64,000 nucleotides of DNA from Dipodascopsis uninucleata var. uninucleata (taxonomy: Eukaryota; Ascomycota; Lipomycetes; Lipomycetales; Lipomycetaceae), in the NCBI GenBank assembly GCA_030568195.1, contig JAJLTO010000001.1, positions 930,001 to 994,000 of the forward strand, read 5' to 3'. Of the stretch, positions 23,211 to 34,888 are shown piece by piece (positions within the stretch are counted from its first letter, which is position 1; every line of letters starts with the position of its first letter). The notes under the pieces are model-generated. The model worked only from the letters and a program-made list of their open reading frames with translations. It was not told where the DNA came from and did no database searches. The translations under genes were made by a program, and so were the position numbers.

Positions 23211-24327
23211 TCAAATGCTGTATTTCGACTTTGCACGAGCACTACCAGAAGAAGCAGCATCGGCATGGGAAGCGAATGTGACAACTTCCGAAGGAGGTAA
23301 ATTCAAGCTTTCCTTGAAGCGACGTCTATCCAGATAGGATATGTTAGTAACTATGTACTCAATGCTATGATTCTAAACAAATAGCTTACCCAATAGATTT
23401 GAGAATCTTTTCATTGTTATGTGTTCTAGTCCATACCGAGATACGGTAATGTGCCTTTCTAATGGTGACAACAACGCCCATAATCTCATTATCGCTCTCA
23501 TCTTCAAGTGTTTCTCCAACTGCACTCAATAGCTAAATAAATTACAGTATTAGTATATGGATCCAACCACCATAGATAGCTATAGATTAATAAATATCAC
23601 TTACAGTATGCAGCCAAAGCTCATCTATATTAACCGTTCGCTTATCCTGACACTGATATGCCCATTTTCCTCCGTTCTGATTTTGTTTATCCTCCCATTC
23701 AGGTCGGATACCTTTCTTGAAAAGATGATAATCAGACTTCAAAGGAATCTCAGATGCCTTAGGAATATTATTGTAAACTCCCCAGAACTCTTCAACAGAA
23801 TCAAAGCTGACTACTTCCTTCAATAATTCACTCCAGTCCGTCTATTGTGTTCATTAGTGAATCTGAATCTCATTAATTTCCTTCAGTAAAAAGAAATTCT
23901 TACCTTTCCACCACCGGTTTGCGGCTTTGTGTACCAGAGTCTACATGTTAAGAAAATTTATTAGAAAACAAAACTCACATATATCGTGCATCCAAAGTAT
24001 TTCGAAAGCAGATTATGCCCATATAGATACACGTGTACTCTATATTTATAGAGCTTTTCTGCATGAAGTCCTTGAATTCGATCAAACAGTAAATCTCCTA
24101 GTAATTAATCCTTGTACTTACGTCCATGTATGCTTCAGTGGGTGTTTCACAGTAAAATCGGTGTTAGAATCAAATACGGAACGCACTGTATCCACATCAA
24201 GAGTCTTCTCAATCTGACTTCCATCAACAGCGTTTCCAGATGTGTCAGCCGAGATTTCAACGGCCGGTGCTGCCTTCTCATTCATGACTTCGACAGGTAC
24301 ATTGCTTGTCGATTCAGTGTCTGCCAT
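23211..24327 (-). CDS. CDC33: Cap-binding translation initiation factor eIF4E
   Basis: Five exons on the minus strand (24327-24122, 23940-23904, 23841-23605, 23532-23390, 23325-23211) give 245 aa; introns are 181, 62, 72 and 64 nt. After an acidic, Thr/Val-rich leader the core starts at VKHPLKHTWTLWYTKP. Cap-stacking tryptophans are visible in EEFWGVYNNIPKASEIPLKS (eIF4G face and cap loop) and IRPEWED. VTIRKAHYRISVWTR and the closing GRRFKESLNLPP with SHADAASSGSARAKSKYSI are also typical. It binds the 5' m7G cap and recruits eIF4G. It is transcribed divergently from YSH1. Confidence 0.97.
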
Positions 24328-24665
24328 TTTGAACAGTATCTGCTTGATCTATAATAACGTTAGAATACAATCAGCCTATCAATAGACTGAAATAATATAT
24401 AATCTAATGATTACTTAGTCACTTAAATTTATGTGAACATACATTCAAGATATAAAATGCCTAGAAGACCTGATTGAATAAGGAATTTTTTCTATTCAGA
24501 TGATTGTGATGCTGAAAATTCGCAGGTCCTTGGTGTGCAGCCCAAACCCACGAAAGCTCTTCCGATGTAAATGCAGCTTTTCTCTCAAGAAATATTTGAA
24601 GTATCAATGAATGCTCTTCATATCCATAGCTTAATAGTCGTCTTGGAGACCTTAAAGGCTTCCAT
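24328..24665. promoter_or_regulatory. Divergent promoter eIF4E / YSH1
   Basis: 338 bases shared between two divergent housekeeping genes. No specific motif recognised. Confidence 0.5.
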
Positions 24666-27379
24666 ATGAGTGTTCAAGTGCTGAATGATGGGTCTTTACA
24701 GGTATGCACTATTTGTACGCTCTTGAGCTTTCTATGTGTTCGTTCACTAATATCAACAATTAAGACCGATGATTTCGACAACCTGGAATTCATTTGTCTG
24801 GGAGGCGGAAATGAGGTCGGCAGAAGCTGTCATATCGTAAATTTTAAAGGAAAGACTGTCATGGTATGTATTATGGTAGATTCATGGCGTATTTCCCCAA
24901 TTTTCTACTCTAGCGTACGAATAAAGCTAGGTTCTGATACTGATCATGTTTAGATGGATGCTGGTGTCCACCCGGCAATGAACGGTTTAGCAGCTTTGCC
25001 GTTCTATGACGATTATGATTTAGCTTCTATCGATGTTCTCTTGATTAGCCAGTATGTATACTTATATAGAAAAGAAGAAGTTTAGTTGTTAATCTGTGAA
25101 AACAGCTTTCATTTAGATCACGCCGCGTCTCTACCGTATGTGATGACCAAAACAGATTTTAAAGGTCGCGTATTCATGACACATCCTACCAAGGCAATCT
25201 ATAGATGGCTCTTGAGTGATTATGTTCGAGTAAGGTGAGAGAGATTCTTCAGTGCAATACAGAGCCTAGAATATTTATTGATCTGACACATATACTCTTA
25301 AAAGTGCTATATCTTCTAATGACGCTTCGTCTCTCTACACGGATGCAGATCTTGATGCATCTTTTGAGCGAATAGAGGCTATTGATTATCATTCGACCAC
25401 TGAAGTAGATGGTATTAAGTTCACTGCATATCACGCAGGTCATGTCTTGGGAGCAGCTATGTATTTTATTGAAATAGGTGGAGTAAAAGTCCTCTTTACT
25501 GGTGACTATTCCAGAGAAGAAGATAGGCATTTGAATGTTGCGGAAGTACCACCAGAAAAGACTGATATTATAATCACTGAGTCTACCTACGGAACTGGTA
25601 TGCATCAACCTCGAGCTGAAAAGGAGACGAGGCTAATGAATATAATCACCAAAACTATTCTTAATGGTGGACGATGTCTTCTACCGGTATTTTCACTTGG
25701 TAATGCGCAGGAATTGCTCTTAATCCTCGATGAATATTGGCAGCATCATCCGGAACTGGATGGTATCCCAGTATTTTATGCGTCATCGCTGGCGAGAAAA
25801 TGTTTAGCAGTATATCAGACTTATATCAATATGATGAATGACAGAATAAGAAAGAAGTTTCGTGACGATAGATCAAATCCGTTTCAATTCAAGCATATTC
25901 GCAGTATTCGAAGTTTAGAAAGATTCGATGATTTGGGACCTTGCGTAATGGTTGCCAGCCCTGGTATGCTGCAGAATGGAGTATCTCGTGAACTTCTGGA
26001 GCGATGGGCTCCCGATGCCAAGAACGCTTTAATTCTCACTGGTTACTCTGTTGAAGGAACTCTCGCAAAGCAAATTTTGAATGAGCCAACTGAAATTCCA
26101 TCTATAGCAGGCGGAGGTATTAAAGTTCCTCGTCGTCTGTTTATTGAGGAAATTTCTTTTGCTGCTCATGTAGATTATAAGCAGAATTCAGACTTTATTG
26201 ATTTAGTGAAGGCACCAAATATTGTAAGTGTGATATGATATGCTCGTACAATGACCACACTAACACAACCTTTTATTACAGATTCTTGTTCATGGAGAGC
26301 AAACAAATATGGGACGTCTAAAGGCCGCCTTGCAGAGTAAATATAAAGAGCTTCGTGATACGGCTAACGAAGTAAGAGTATTCAATCCTCGAAACTCGGA
26401 GGAAGTTCGTTTGCCATTTCGAGGTATCAAGACTGCCAAAGTCATGGGTAACTTGGCGGCCAAGATTCCGCAGGATGGTGAAATCCTTTCTGGAATTGTC
26501 GTACAGAAGAATTTTCAAATGAGCATAATGGCACCAGAAGATATTACAGAATTCTCGGAATTAGCTACGAGTACAGTCCTTCAAAGACAAATTATATCTA
26601 TTGAGGTTTCAATAGAGCTAGTTAAGTTTCATTTAGAACAGATGTTTGGATCAGTGGTTAAAGCAGTTCAAGCAGTTCAACCATATGAATTGGGATTTAT
26701 AGTAAGTTTCTCTGATTTTCCTAAAGGTTATATCTTATTAATATTTATCTTAGGTTATGGATGCTGTTACAGTGTGGTGTCATGCTAAATCTCTTGTGAT
26801 CGAGTGGGAGGGAAACATAATAAATGATACTATTGCAGATTCCGTTCTTGCGATCCTGCTTTCTGTAGACTCATCACCTATGTCAATAAAATGTAGGTCA
26901 TATTAATCTGTTGTAAACTTATACTTGCTAAAATACTAATTGGATATATAGTGACCTCGAAAGACTGTCATTCGCAACATGGAAAGATACAAAGGCCAGA
27001 AATACTCGAGCGGGTTCTAGTTTTTCTTGATTCACAATTTGGAAATGCTATTAAGCCATTGGAAGATCCGGATGATGGGCTTACGATTGAAATTGATGGT
27101 CATGTTGCGACTGTCGATTTTCATATGATGGAAGTTACATGTACCTACGAACCACTTCGCAGTAGAGTAAAGCATATTTTAGATCGAGCTATAGAGACAA
27201 TTTTACCTTTTCGCAATTCAAATGAAGATACTTCTTTGGATGATATGGATGAAGCAAATAAAAAATCTAGCTCCTCTGAAACTAGTGAGTCATCATTTAG
27301 AATAGTAGAAAACGATTTGAAGGTGAACGGCGGAGAGGAAAATGGCTATGAACAAAACAGCAATGGATCAATCGCATAA
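24666..27379 (+). CDS. YSH1: mRNA 3'-end endonuclease CPSF73/Ysh1
   Basis: Eight exons: 24666-24701, 24765-24863, 24954-25051, 25106-25234, 25305-26223, 26282-26701, 26754-26892, 26952-27379. Seven introns of 52-90 nt; the product is 755 aa (yeast Ysh1 779). The metallo-beta-lactamase core is complete: [17 protein letters not shown], then [14 protein letters not shown] with H78, H80, D82, H83 made across a splice. [16 protein letters not shown] and [14 protein letters not shown] follow. The beta-CASP part has [28 protein letters not shown] and AHVDYKQN. This is the zinc-dependent endonuclease that cleaves pre-mRNA at the poly(A) site in CPF/CPSF. It is the most intron-rich gene of the window. 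Confidence 0.97.
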
Positions 27380-27704
27380 GACAATATTTCGAATTTTATT
27401 CATGTATTTTGATTATTTATTTATCCTTGATGTAAATTATTTCTCATTCTGAATCAATGCAAATCACTAGTCTGTTTTCATACGATATTAACTCTCCAAT
27501 GTATAGAGTAATAAATCTTTGTTGCAATTAAGTTCTAGTACCAAAATAATTGGGAAGCCATCAATAAAAAAGCCACTAATAAATTTTAACTACAACATTT
27601 TGTATTTTCAGTTTATTCAAAATTGTTCCTATTTTAACATCAAGTTTGGCTGATCAAAACTGTATTATTTATTCATTTCTCCTGATATCAGTGAGTGTAG
27701 CCGT
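27380..27704. other. Intergenic region YSH1 to GCD1
   Basis: 325 AT-rich bases; 3' UTR of YSH1 and promoter of the next gene. Nothing else seen. Confidence 0.5.
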
Positions 27705-29321
27705 ATGGAGTTTCAGGCTATTATACTTTGTGGGCCTGGACGGGACTTAGCACCTTTGGTATCTGCGAGCCTTCCGAAGGCATTGTTGCCAATTGCAAAC
27801 AAGCCTATGATTTACTACTCACTGGAATGGTGTCAACGAGCAGGCATAACTTGTATGTACTTAAATATCATTTACTCTGCAAGGAAAGTTATTGATAGTT
27901 TTCATTTTAGCTGCTATTGTCGTGTGTAGTCAGAATGCTGAACAACAGATATCTCAGTATATCTCTGCAGGGTACAATGCTACTCAAAAGCCTTCTATGA
28001 AAATTGAGGTAGTTGCCGAAGAAGGAGAGACGGGCTTCATATTACGCAAAATAAGAGATAAAATTAAGGTATTGGGATTCTAATGCACCAGCATTTATTA
28101 GTTTAAAGAAAGCTGGCGATATTGAAAGTGCTAACGTATCATCTACATTCGCTCTAGCACGATTTTGTTCTCGTCCCTTGCGATTTCATCACTGATCTGG
28201 CTCCACAAGTTGTGGTTGATATACATAGAAATCAGCCAGTCAAAACTATTGGCACGGGTGTATGGTATTCCAATACCATTGATTCTATTGATAAAAAGAC
28301 ATTAAGTATGAGATCCTATTGCGTTCGGTCATTTCAAACATAATACTAACTGTTGGCTACCATAGAAACTAATCTAACGGTTCATACTCCTATTTCTCAA
28401 CCTCATCCTAGACTTCTAGATCTTCTTTCTAGACCCAAGGCAAACAATCAGGTTTTTGTGAGAATGTCAATGTTGTGGGAATATCCACAATCGGTCATTT
28501 CAACTAATTTACTAGAAGCATTCATCTATTTTTTTAGTCGTCGAGTTCTTGACTATGATTTCAAAGATTCAGACACTCTTCCTTCTGTTCTAACTGCCAA
28601 TTCAGATAAAAATAATATCATCGAGTCTTTAAAATGGAAAAAGTCCTGGACTATGATAGTTCGAGAGCTTGCAAGGGAATCATGGAAATATTCAAAGTCT
28701 TTGGGACCCGAGACGGTGGGTGTCTATGTCGTTCCAAAGAACTATACTTTTATCAGATGTAAATCGATATCGACATATTTCGAAGCGAACCGAATAATTC
28801 TTAAGCAAACTCCCTATACGCCTCCACCACAAGCTGCTACTGCTAATGGTGCCGCTGTTGGACGAGATTCTCTTGTTGGAATCGGAACCATTTTGGGTGA
28901 AAAGACCAGTATCAAGCGTAGTATCGTTGGGTCTGACTGTACGTTTGGACGTGAATGCCGATTGACTGGTTGTGTTATTATGGATGGAGTTGTTCTTGGA
29001 AATGGTATCCAACTTGAAAACTGTATAATTGGAAATGGAGTTATTGTTCAAGACAGGTGCCGATTGATAGGCTGTACTGTTGAAGGTAGATATGTCGTGC
29101 CTAGAGGATCGCAATTTAAGAATGAGATACTTAAAGGATATTCTGTCGAGGGCCTTTTAGATTCGGATGAGGACGAGGATGAGGACGAGGACGGTGACGT
29201 GATTATGGACACTGAGGACGAGGATGAGAATGAAGATTCTGAAATCAACGAAAGTGATCTTGTTATAAGTGAGGGTGAAGGAATTGAAGATGACGATGAC
29301 GATCTTTTCGAAAGGTCTTAA
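27705..29321 (+). CDS. GCD1: Translation initiation factor eIF2B gamma subunit
   Basis: Exons are 27705-27852, 27911-28068, 28158-28305 and 28366-29321; introns 58, 89 and 60 nt; 469 aa, close to the S. pombe protein. The N-terminus MEFQAIILCGPGRDLAPLVS leads a nucleotidyltransferase-like domain, with PKALLPIANKPMIYYSLEW and, after splicing, DFVLVPCDFITDLAPQVV. The C-terminal half is a left-handed beta-helix of hexapeptide repeats (KTSIKRSIVGSDCTFGREC, VIMDGVVLGNGIQLENCIIG). The tail is very acidic (DEDEDEDEDGD). eIF2B is the GDP/GTP exchange factor of eIF2; gamma pairs with epsilon in the catalytic subcomplex. The second intron uses an unusual GTATTG donor but has a good TGCTAAC branch site. 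Confidence 0.95.
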
Positions 29322-29931
29322 TTTTAGCCATCAAGCTGGCAATGAAAAAGTGGCATCGAAGTAAAAATAGGTGAACGTGATATGCGTTACAGTTCAATTA
29401 TATCCTGTATTTTATAATATACATACAATTAAATATATAATATATATAATATATATAAGAACCTTAGTATATAAAACTTTCATTATCAGAAGAAATAAGA
29501 GCAGGAGAAACAAGTATTCGAGAGAAAATGACTACTCCTATTCTGCGATGTCTCTCCCACACTTGCACTTCAGTAATTTCACTATAAACATCTATATTGT
29601 ACAATTCTGACAGCAGCTGAGAGCTGATCAGTCGAGTATAAAGCCTGCTCACTATTCATACCCATCTTCTAATTCTTCACTCTCTCTTACCAACGGAGAG
29701 GATTCATATATCTAGTGCTGTCGTTATATACTAACATAAGTCAAATGAACCAAAACAAAAAAGAAATTAGGCATATACAACTAAACAATCAAAAGGAAAT
29801 ATGACATAGTAAATAGAACGTAGAAGTTACTAGTTAAAATTCGTTCACTATAAAAGCGTTTTGACTTCTTGTACTGAAGTATTCTAAACTTGACGGACCA
29901 TCATAATGTCAATATAAGATAGCAGACAAAT
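29322..29931. other. Convergent intergenic region GCD1/SPT20
   Basis: 610 bases. At about 29424-29458 there is an AT-only stretch rich in ATATATAAT units that can fold back on itself. It lies where 3' ends of two convergent genes should terminate. No gene recognised. Confidence 0.5.
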
Positions 29932-31682
29932 CTACCTCCTGCCTGTAGAGACATTACCATTCTGTGAACTTTCATTCATTCTCTGTATTCTTTCTCTTTC
30001 TCTCTTTCTTCTCCATTGTTCGACAAATCCTAGTCTCAAAAACTGTCCAGTACCATCAGGCGGCTTCTCATCCATGATTAACATCATTTCTTCATATTTC
30101 GTACCCTGATGGGGTAAATCTTCGTGAAGAGGACGTTTTCTCTTCCTACCACTAGGAAGATCGGGTGCGTGAAGGCTACCATATTCATTACGAACAGCAA
30201 ACGACTCTGGTGGTACAAGATCAAGAGGTTCAGGTAATGAAACCATTGGAGATGATTCAGGAACAGAAAGATCGAGATTAGGTACTGTCGCAGCTAATAT
30301 TTCTGACTCCAATGCCATAGCTAACGAGTCGGTATATCTAGGACTATCGGAAAACAAGCAAAGATCATACCACAGCGTTAAGGGAGTAGGACGAAGTAGA
30401 ATTCTGTATGTGTTTGGCTCTTGCAGCTGTTGTGAACCCTCCAATTTTGGCTTAACTTCCGAGCCATCTGGAGCCTTTTGTAGATCTAATGCTTGACTTT
30501 TAATATTACTGTTACTGTTATTATTGCTAGTTGAAATTAGACTACTATCTTGGGAAGATCCAAGACTATTATGAAGCATTCCTGGTAATGTCTTACCACT
30601 CATTGTCTGCCTCTCTGTTGCATCCTTCGATGGCATTATCCCTACAGAAAGCTGTGACGATGACTTTCTTCTTGTTGCCTCGGATATAGTATTATTAGAC
30701 CCGGAAGCCGGAGCAGAAGATTTAGTAGGACTCACTGAGTTCAGAAGACTTCCTTGTTGCTGGCCACCTCTATAATCGAATATTTGCAAAATAATACAGC
30801 CTTCATAGTACCTTATGCCAGCCTCTCTGAATACCTCTAATGCAGCGGGTGGTATTTGTTCTAGCTCTACAAGTTCTAAAAAGCTCTAAATGACTAATTA
30901 GCAAATGCTTGTATCCATGAACTTATAAATTACCTACCTTTATCAATGGGCTATTTTTTGGAATAATGGCATCCTGCATTTCAATTAAGTATGTTCTTAG
31001 CAAATCCTGCAACCTCATATATATCGTTCACGGTCATATATCTTGGCCCACAACCTCAAATAGAGAGCCGTTCTGCCCCTATATACTAGCAAATATATCG
31101 CTCATACCTGATTTCCAAATCGATAATGCGTTGGGTGTATATGAAATTCTATGCTTGCAGGATGATCTTTATATTTTTCTAAGATCTCAGCCGACGATTC
31201 AGCTAGTTCGTAAAAATCAACCAATATCCCGTTAGAAAATTTTTACCTGTGTCTCAATATTCACGCAAATGGATAAACCTACCAAAATGATAATTCGCTA
31301 GATTTGGTCGTTTGGCGGTCCGAAAAAAGATATCTTCTGGTATGTTCGTCGAATTGGATGGCACTCCACTCATTGTGCTATTAACACTACCTACAACATG
31401 ATTCTTGACATTAAGCGTAACAGTAGTGGGTTTTCGCTGTATATTATTTGGCATCATAGGAGAGTTAGATCCGCCCCCAAATCCTGACGATCCTGCCTTC
31501 TGAGATAGCTTAATTTTTTTGATTGTGCCTGGTGTTGCCGTCATACCTGCAGATGATGTTGGTCCGTTACCACTAGCCTTATGACCTCCTGGAACTGTCT
31601 TTGAGCCTGATGGACTATTTACTGACCGATGAGACGTGACACCCGCAATAGGGGGACGTGTCTTCGAGGCCATCGAGGCCAT
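29932..31682 (-). CDS. SPT20: SAGA complex subunit Spt20
   Basis: Exons on the minus strand are 31682-31283, 31202-31108, 31006-30938 and 30885-29932; introns 80, 101 and 52 nt; 505 aa. A Ser/Thr/Gly-rich N-terminus is followed by the Spt20 domain: AEILEKYKDHPASIEFHIHP then THYRFGNQ, and EAGIRYYEGCIILQIFDYRG. The next block, RILLRPTPLTLWYDLCLFSD plus SPRYTDSLAMALESEILAAT, is the family's second signature. Spt20 holds the SAGA histone-acetyltransferase coactivator together. For intron 1 a nearer acceptor (CACAG at about 31246) was rejected because it brings in a stop; the used acceptor follows a CTAACG branch site. A second in-frame ATG three codons downstream could also be the start. Confidence 0.88.
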
Positions 31683-32016
31683 TCTTCTATTTTCTGTTGA
31701 TCTGATGATTTAGATGAAATATATGCCTATTGAATCGAAACTGTCCGCTCTTTTCGATCGCTTTCCGGGAAATTGATAGTTAAAGAGATGACTGTTTTTG
31801 TATTGTCTGGTTACTCCCAATGTGGCAGTCATGGGAAACGGGGTAAATTACAGCTGAGCTACACCAACCAATAAACCAAGACCAGTAAAAAAAATTGAAA
31901 TCTATATATTATTCAATTACATGGGAAATCATTTTTATACAATGACGTTTATGAATTTGTCTGTGATAGATGATATGCAGGTGTGTTGTGTACAAAATTC
32001 TGTAATTTATAGGCAC
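31683..32016. other. Intergenic region RBK1 3' end to SPT20 promoter
   Basis: 334 bases with the SPT20 promoter and ribokinase 3' UTR. Nothing specific recognised. Confidence 0.5.
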
Positions 32017-33059
32017 TCATACCTGGGCCAAAAACTGCTTCACCTCTTCAAGGGTAGGAATACTCTCGGCAGCGCCTTTCTTACCAACAGCAAGACATCC
32101 AGCAGCAGATGCAAATTTAATTGCATTATAGGGATCGCTGCCATTGGCAATGGCACCTACAAAAGCACCTAAGAAGCTATCACCCGCACCAGTGGTGTCA
32201 ACAACATGTTTGGCACTAAAAGATGGGACATAAATTGCTGCCTCTAGGTCCTTGGTATAAAAATATGATCCTTCTTTTCCATGTGTAACTATGAGTGTAC
32301 CTTCAAAATTGTACTTTGAATAAACTTCTGCAATTTGATTGTTCATTGCTCCTTCTGAGATTTTTTTTCCATTGCCGAGGAGAAGAGCGAACTCTGATTC
32401 ATTGACGATAATATAAGAGCATTTAGAAAGTACCTCTGCCGTAAGAACTTCCGATGATATAGGAGACGGATTATAAACAACCTTGATGCCTAGTTCTGAT
32501 CCAATATCAATTGCACGTAAAACAACAGGGATCGCTAACTCATTTTGGACAATTAAATAGTCAGTGTACCGGTCATTGTTGGTCATGAAAATTGACGGTG
32601 TAATGTCATCTGGAGTCAATGTACCATTGGCGCCTGCGTTCACGAGAATTCTATTTTCTCCTGAATCTTCAACCTGACCGATATATCATTGAATCATTAG
32701 CTCTACCCTACTCAAAAAACCATGCTTAAAAATCTCACCAATATAACCGCAATTCCACTTTCACCTTCAACCTCATCTATCATCGAGACATCAGCGCCTG
32801 AATCTGCGAGGTTTTTCTTCAGAGTCTCTCCAAATGAATCGCTACCAACTCTGCCAATCATACGGACATCCGTTGTAGATGCAGAGCTTAGTCTACGAGT
32901 TGCTAACGCCTGATTAGATCCCTTTCCACCACAGTGAGTCGAGAACGAGTTCATATGCGTAGTCTCTCCACCAACTGGTACTTTCGGGGTATATGCCACC
33001 AAATCATAATTCAACGAGCCCAGAACGGTAATGTGCCTTCTCATTGAGTCTGCCATCAT
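32017..33059 (-). CDS. RBK1: Ribokinase (PfkB family)
   Basis: Exons on the minus strand are 33059-32739 and 32673-32017, with a 65-nt intron in phase 0; 325 aa. The N-terminus RRHITVLGSLNYDLVAYTPK and HCGGKGSNQALA are the first PfkB signature and ribose-binding region. DTTGAGDSFLGAFVGA is the second signature with the anion hole and catalytic Asp. NESEF fits the ATP/Mg site. The enzyme phosphorylates D-ribose to ribose 5-phosphate, which feeds the PRPP synthetase encoded elsewhere in this window. The start is the first ATG of two adjacent ones; an ATG four codons later is equally possible. The upstream region is shared with PGC1. Confidence 0.94.
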
Positions 33060-33441
33060 GCTAACGAGATAGTTTCGTCTCAAGATATGCTTAATTTATG
33101 ACACCCGCTGCTTATCCATTCATACTCCCTTTTCTCCTCTAGACATGTCATAGTGACTGCATGAATCACGTGACTATACACGTGTCTCTTAAATTACTAC
33201 TGCTACTATGTGCGATTTTCGGGTTTATCGCTTAAGTTCTCGTTATCTGCGACTAGCTGGGTATGACAACGATTATATAGTCGTGTAATTGCTACTTCTC
33301 TAACATCTGACAGACAAAGTATTTTTTACATGTCCGATGAATGTGGCCTCCATATAGAAAAGTTCAAAGTTGGGAGTCAAACAGCTACTGAAAGATTTAA
33401 CTTTATACGTGCATATTGATCGTCTGGTAGCAAGGCATGAT
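33060..33441. promoter_or_regulatory. Divergent promoter RBK1 / PGC1 with two CACGTG boxes
   Basis: 382 bases between divergent genes. Two palindromic E-boxes, TCACGTGA (33166-33173) and ACACGTGT (33178-33185), have centres 12 bp apart, about one helical turn. In fungi CACGTG is bound by bHLH factors of the Cbf1/Pho4 or Ino2/Ino4-related type; which one acts here cannot be told. Confidence 0.55.
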
Positions 33442-34673
33442 ATGATGGAGCAATACATGGCTAAAGAAGTGCCGCTAGGTGTCGGCAAAGGGACAATTCC
33501 AAGAGTCCTTGGACACCGAGGGTTCGTATTACAGGGATATTACTAGGAAAGGAAGTGTAAGACCCTCGGAAAATTGCTAACGTACGTCTGTTTTTAAGAT
33601 ACTCCGGAAAATATATGGAGAACACCATTACTGCTCTCCAAGAAGCTATATACGCCGGTGCAGATGCCATAGAGACAGGTATAATTCAGTAATAAATCGT
33701 GACAGAGAATGTGCTCATGAATTTACAAGACTACAATGAAGCTAATTGCTGATCTTATGGCTTTTAAAGATGTACATCTTTCAGCCGATAGCTATGTAGT
33801 CATTTCCCATGATCCAGAGACCAAGCGAGTATTTCAAGACAAAGGGCGCCGTATTGAGGATAGAAACTACGTCGGAGACCTTGACCAGCTTAAGGCACCT
33901 AATGCCCCGTATGAAAAATTACCACTGTTGTCTGAAGTTCTGCAACTATTCATAGACGACCCTGCATTTGAAGGCAAGTGGCTGATCATTGATGTGAAGG
34001 CAGATAACAAGATCGGAATTATCCAGCATATTGCAGAGGTCGTCAAGGCTACCAAGGACGATATGGAGTTCTGGAAATCTCGTATTATGCTTGGAATATG
34101 GATGGTAAGCTTTAATATCATCATCGTCTACTACTGTACTGTTACATATATTAACTTGTGGTGTAGGTCAAGTTTCTTGCACCATGTGAGGCTTATGTTC
34201 CCGAGATATCGATTGTGGTGAGTTTAGATTGTTCAATTGCGGTTATTATTCTTCGCTTTCTCACAAAATAGTAGCATATCGGAATTAGTGTCACATATGC
34301 CAAGCGATTTTTGTCATATCCAACTCTTGTAGGTGTTAGCATGCTTCTTCCCTGTCTTTATTCTACTGAGGGCCATGAGTTCGTTAAGTCTATGAGAGAC
34401 GCAGGTAAAGTTGTATATGTTTGGACAGTAAACGCGCCAGAGTTATTGCGAATATGTATTGCTTGGCAATTCGATGGTATTCTTACCAACGAGACTGAAC
34501 TCTTAATTAAAGAGAACTCTGATTACCTGAAAACGCTGAAAAGTTCTCCTCAGTCTCTATCTCCAGAGGATGCAGTTTCAACATCTCTGAATTTGGCCAC
34601 TAAAATCCGACTCAGTGCTCAGAACACCTTTTTATGGATTATATTTCCGCTGATATTAAGAATGTATGAGTAA
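33442..34673 (+). CDS. PGC1: Glycerophosphodiesterase-family phospholipase (Pgc1-like)
   Basis: Five exons (33442-33521, 33599-33678, 33770-34104, 34167-34217, 34275-34673) give 314 aa; yeast Pgc1 has 321. The GDPD core is VLGHRGYSGKYMENTITALQ made by the first splice, and GADAIETDVHLSADSYVVIS made by the second, ending ISHDPETKRVF. WLIIDVKADNK and VVYVWTVNAPELL also match. A C-terminal hydrophobic segment (TFLWIIFPLILRM) fits the tail anchor of Pgc1. In yeast Pgc1 removes phosphatidylglycerol as a phospholipase C, tuning cardiolipin precursor levels. Oddities: intron 1 has a GTTCGT donor, and intron 4 ends in TAGTAG with only the second AG giving an open frame. I chose the earliest in-frame ATG; two more follow within five codons. 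Confidence 0.9.
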
Positions 34674-34888
34674 ATTTAATTTGTTATATCAGCCGCAAAC
34701 AAAGACAAAGTACAATAATTCATATATTTGTATATATAACATAACTACATATTCAGGCGTAAACAGACGTCTACAAAGAATTTCTACTAGCGCATTTGAA
34801 ACAATTAAAAGCCCAAAACATTGTCGCTTCGAGTAAAAAAAACAATAGATATTATTTCCCCTTGCAGAGAGCTTTGTCTACCTTGTCT

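Noticed and set aside
31203-31246. Nearer acceptor in SPT20 intron 1 (ACACAG).
   Set aside because: Using it puts stop codons in frame; the acceptor before 31202 follows a CTAAC branch site and keeps the Spt20 domain intact.
33736-33769. Coding use of the ATG at 33736 (frame MKLIADLMAFK) in PGC1.
   Set aside because: Splicing to 33770 yields ETDVHLSADSYVV, aligning with the GDPD family without extra residues; the frame before it is intronic.
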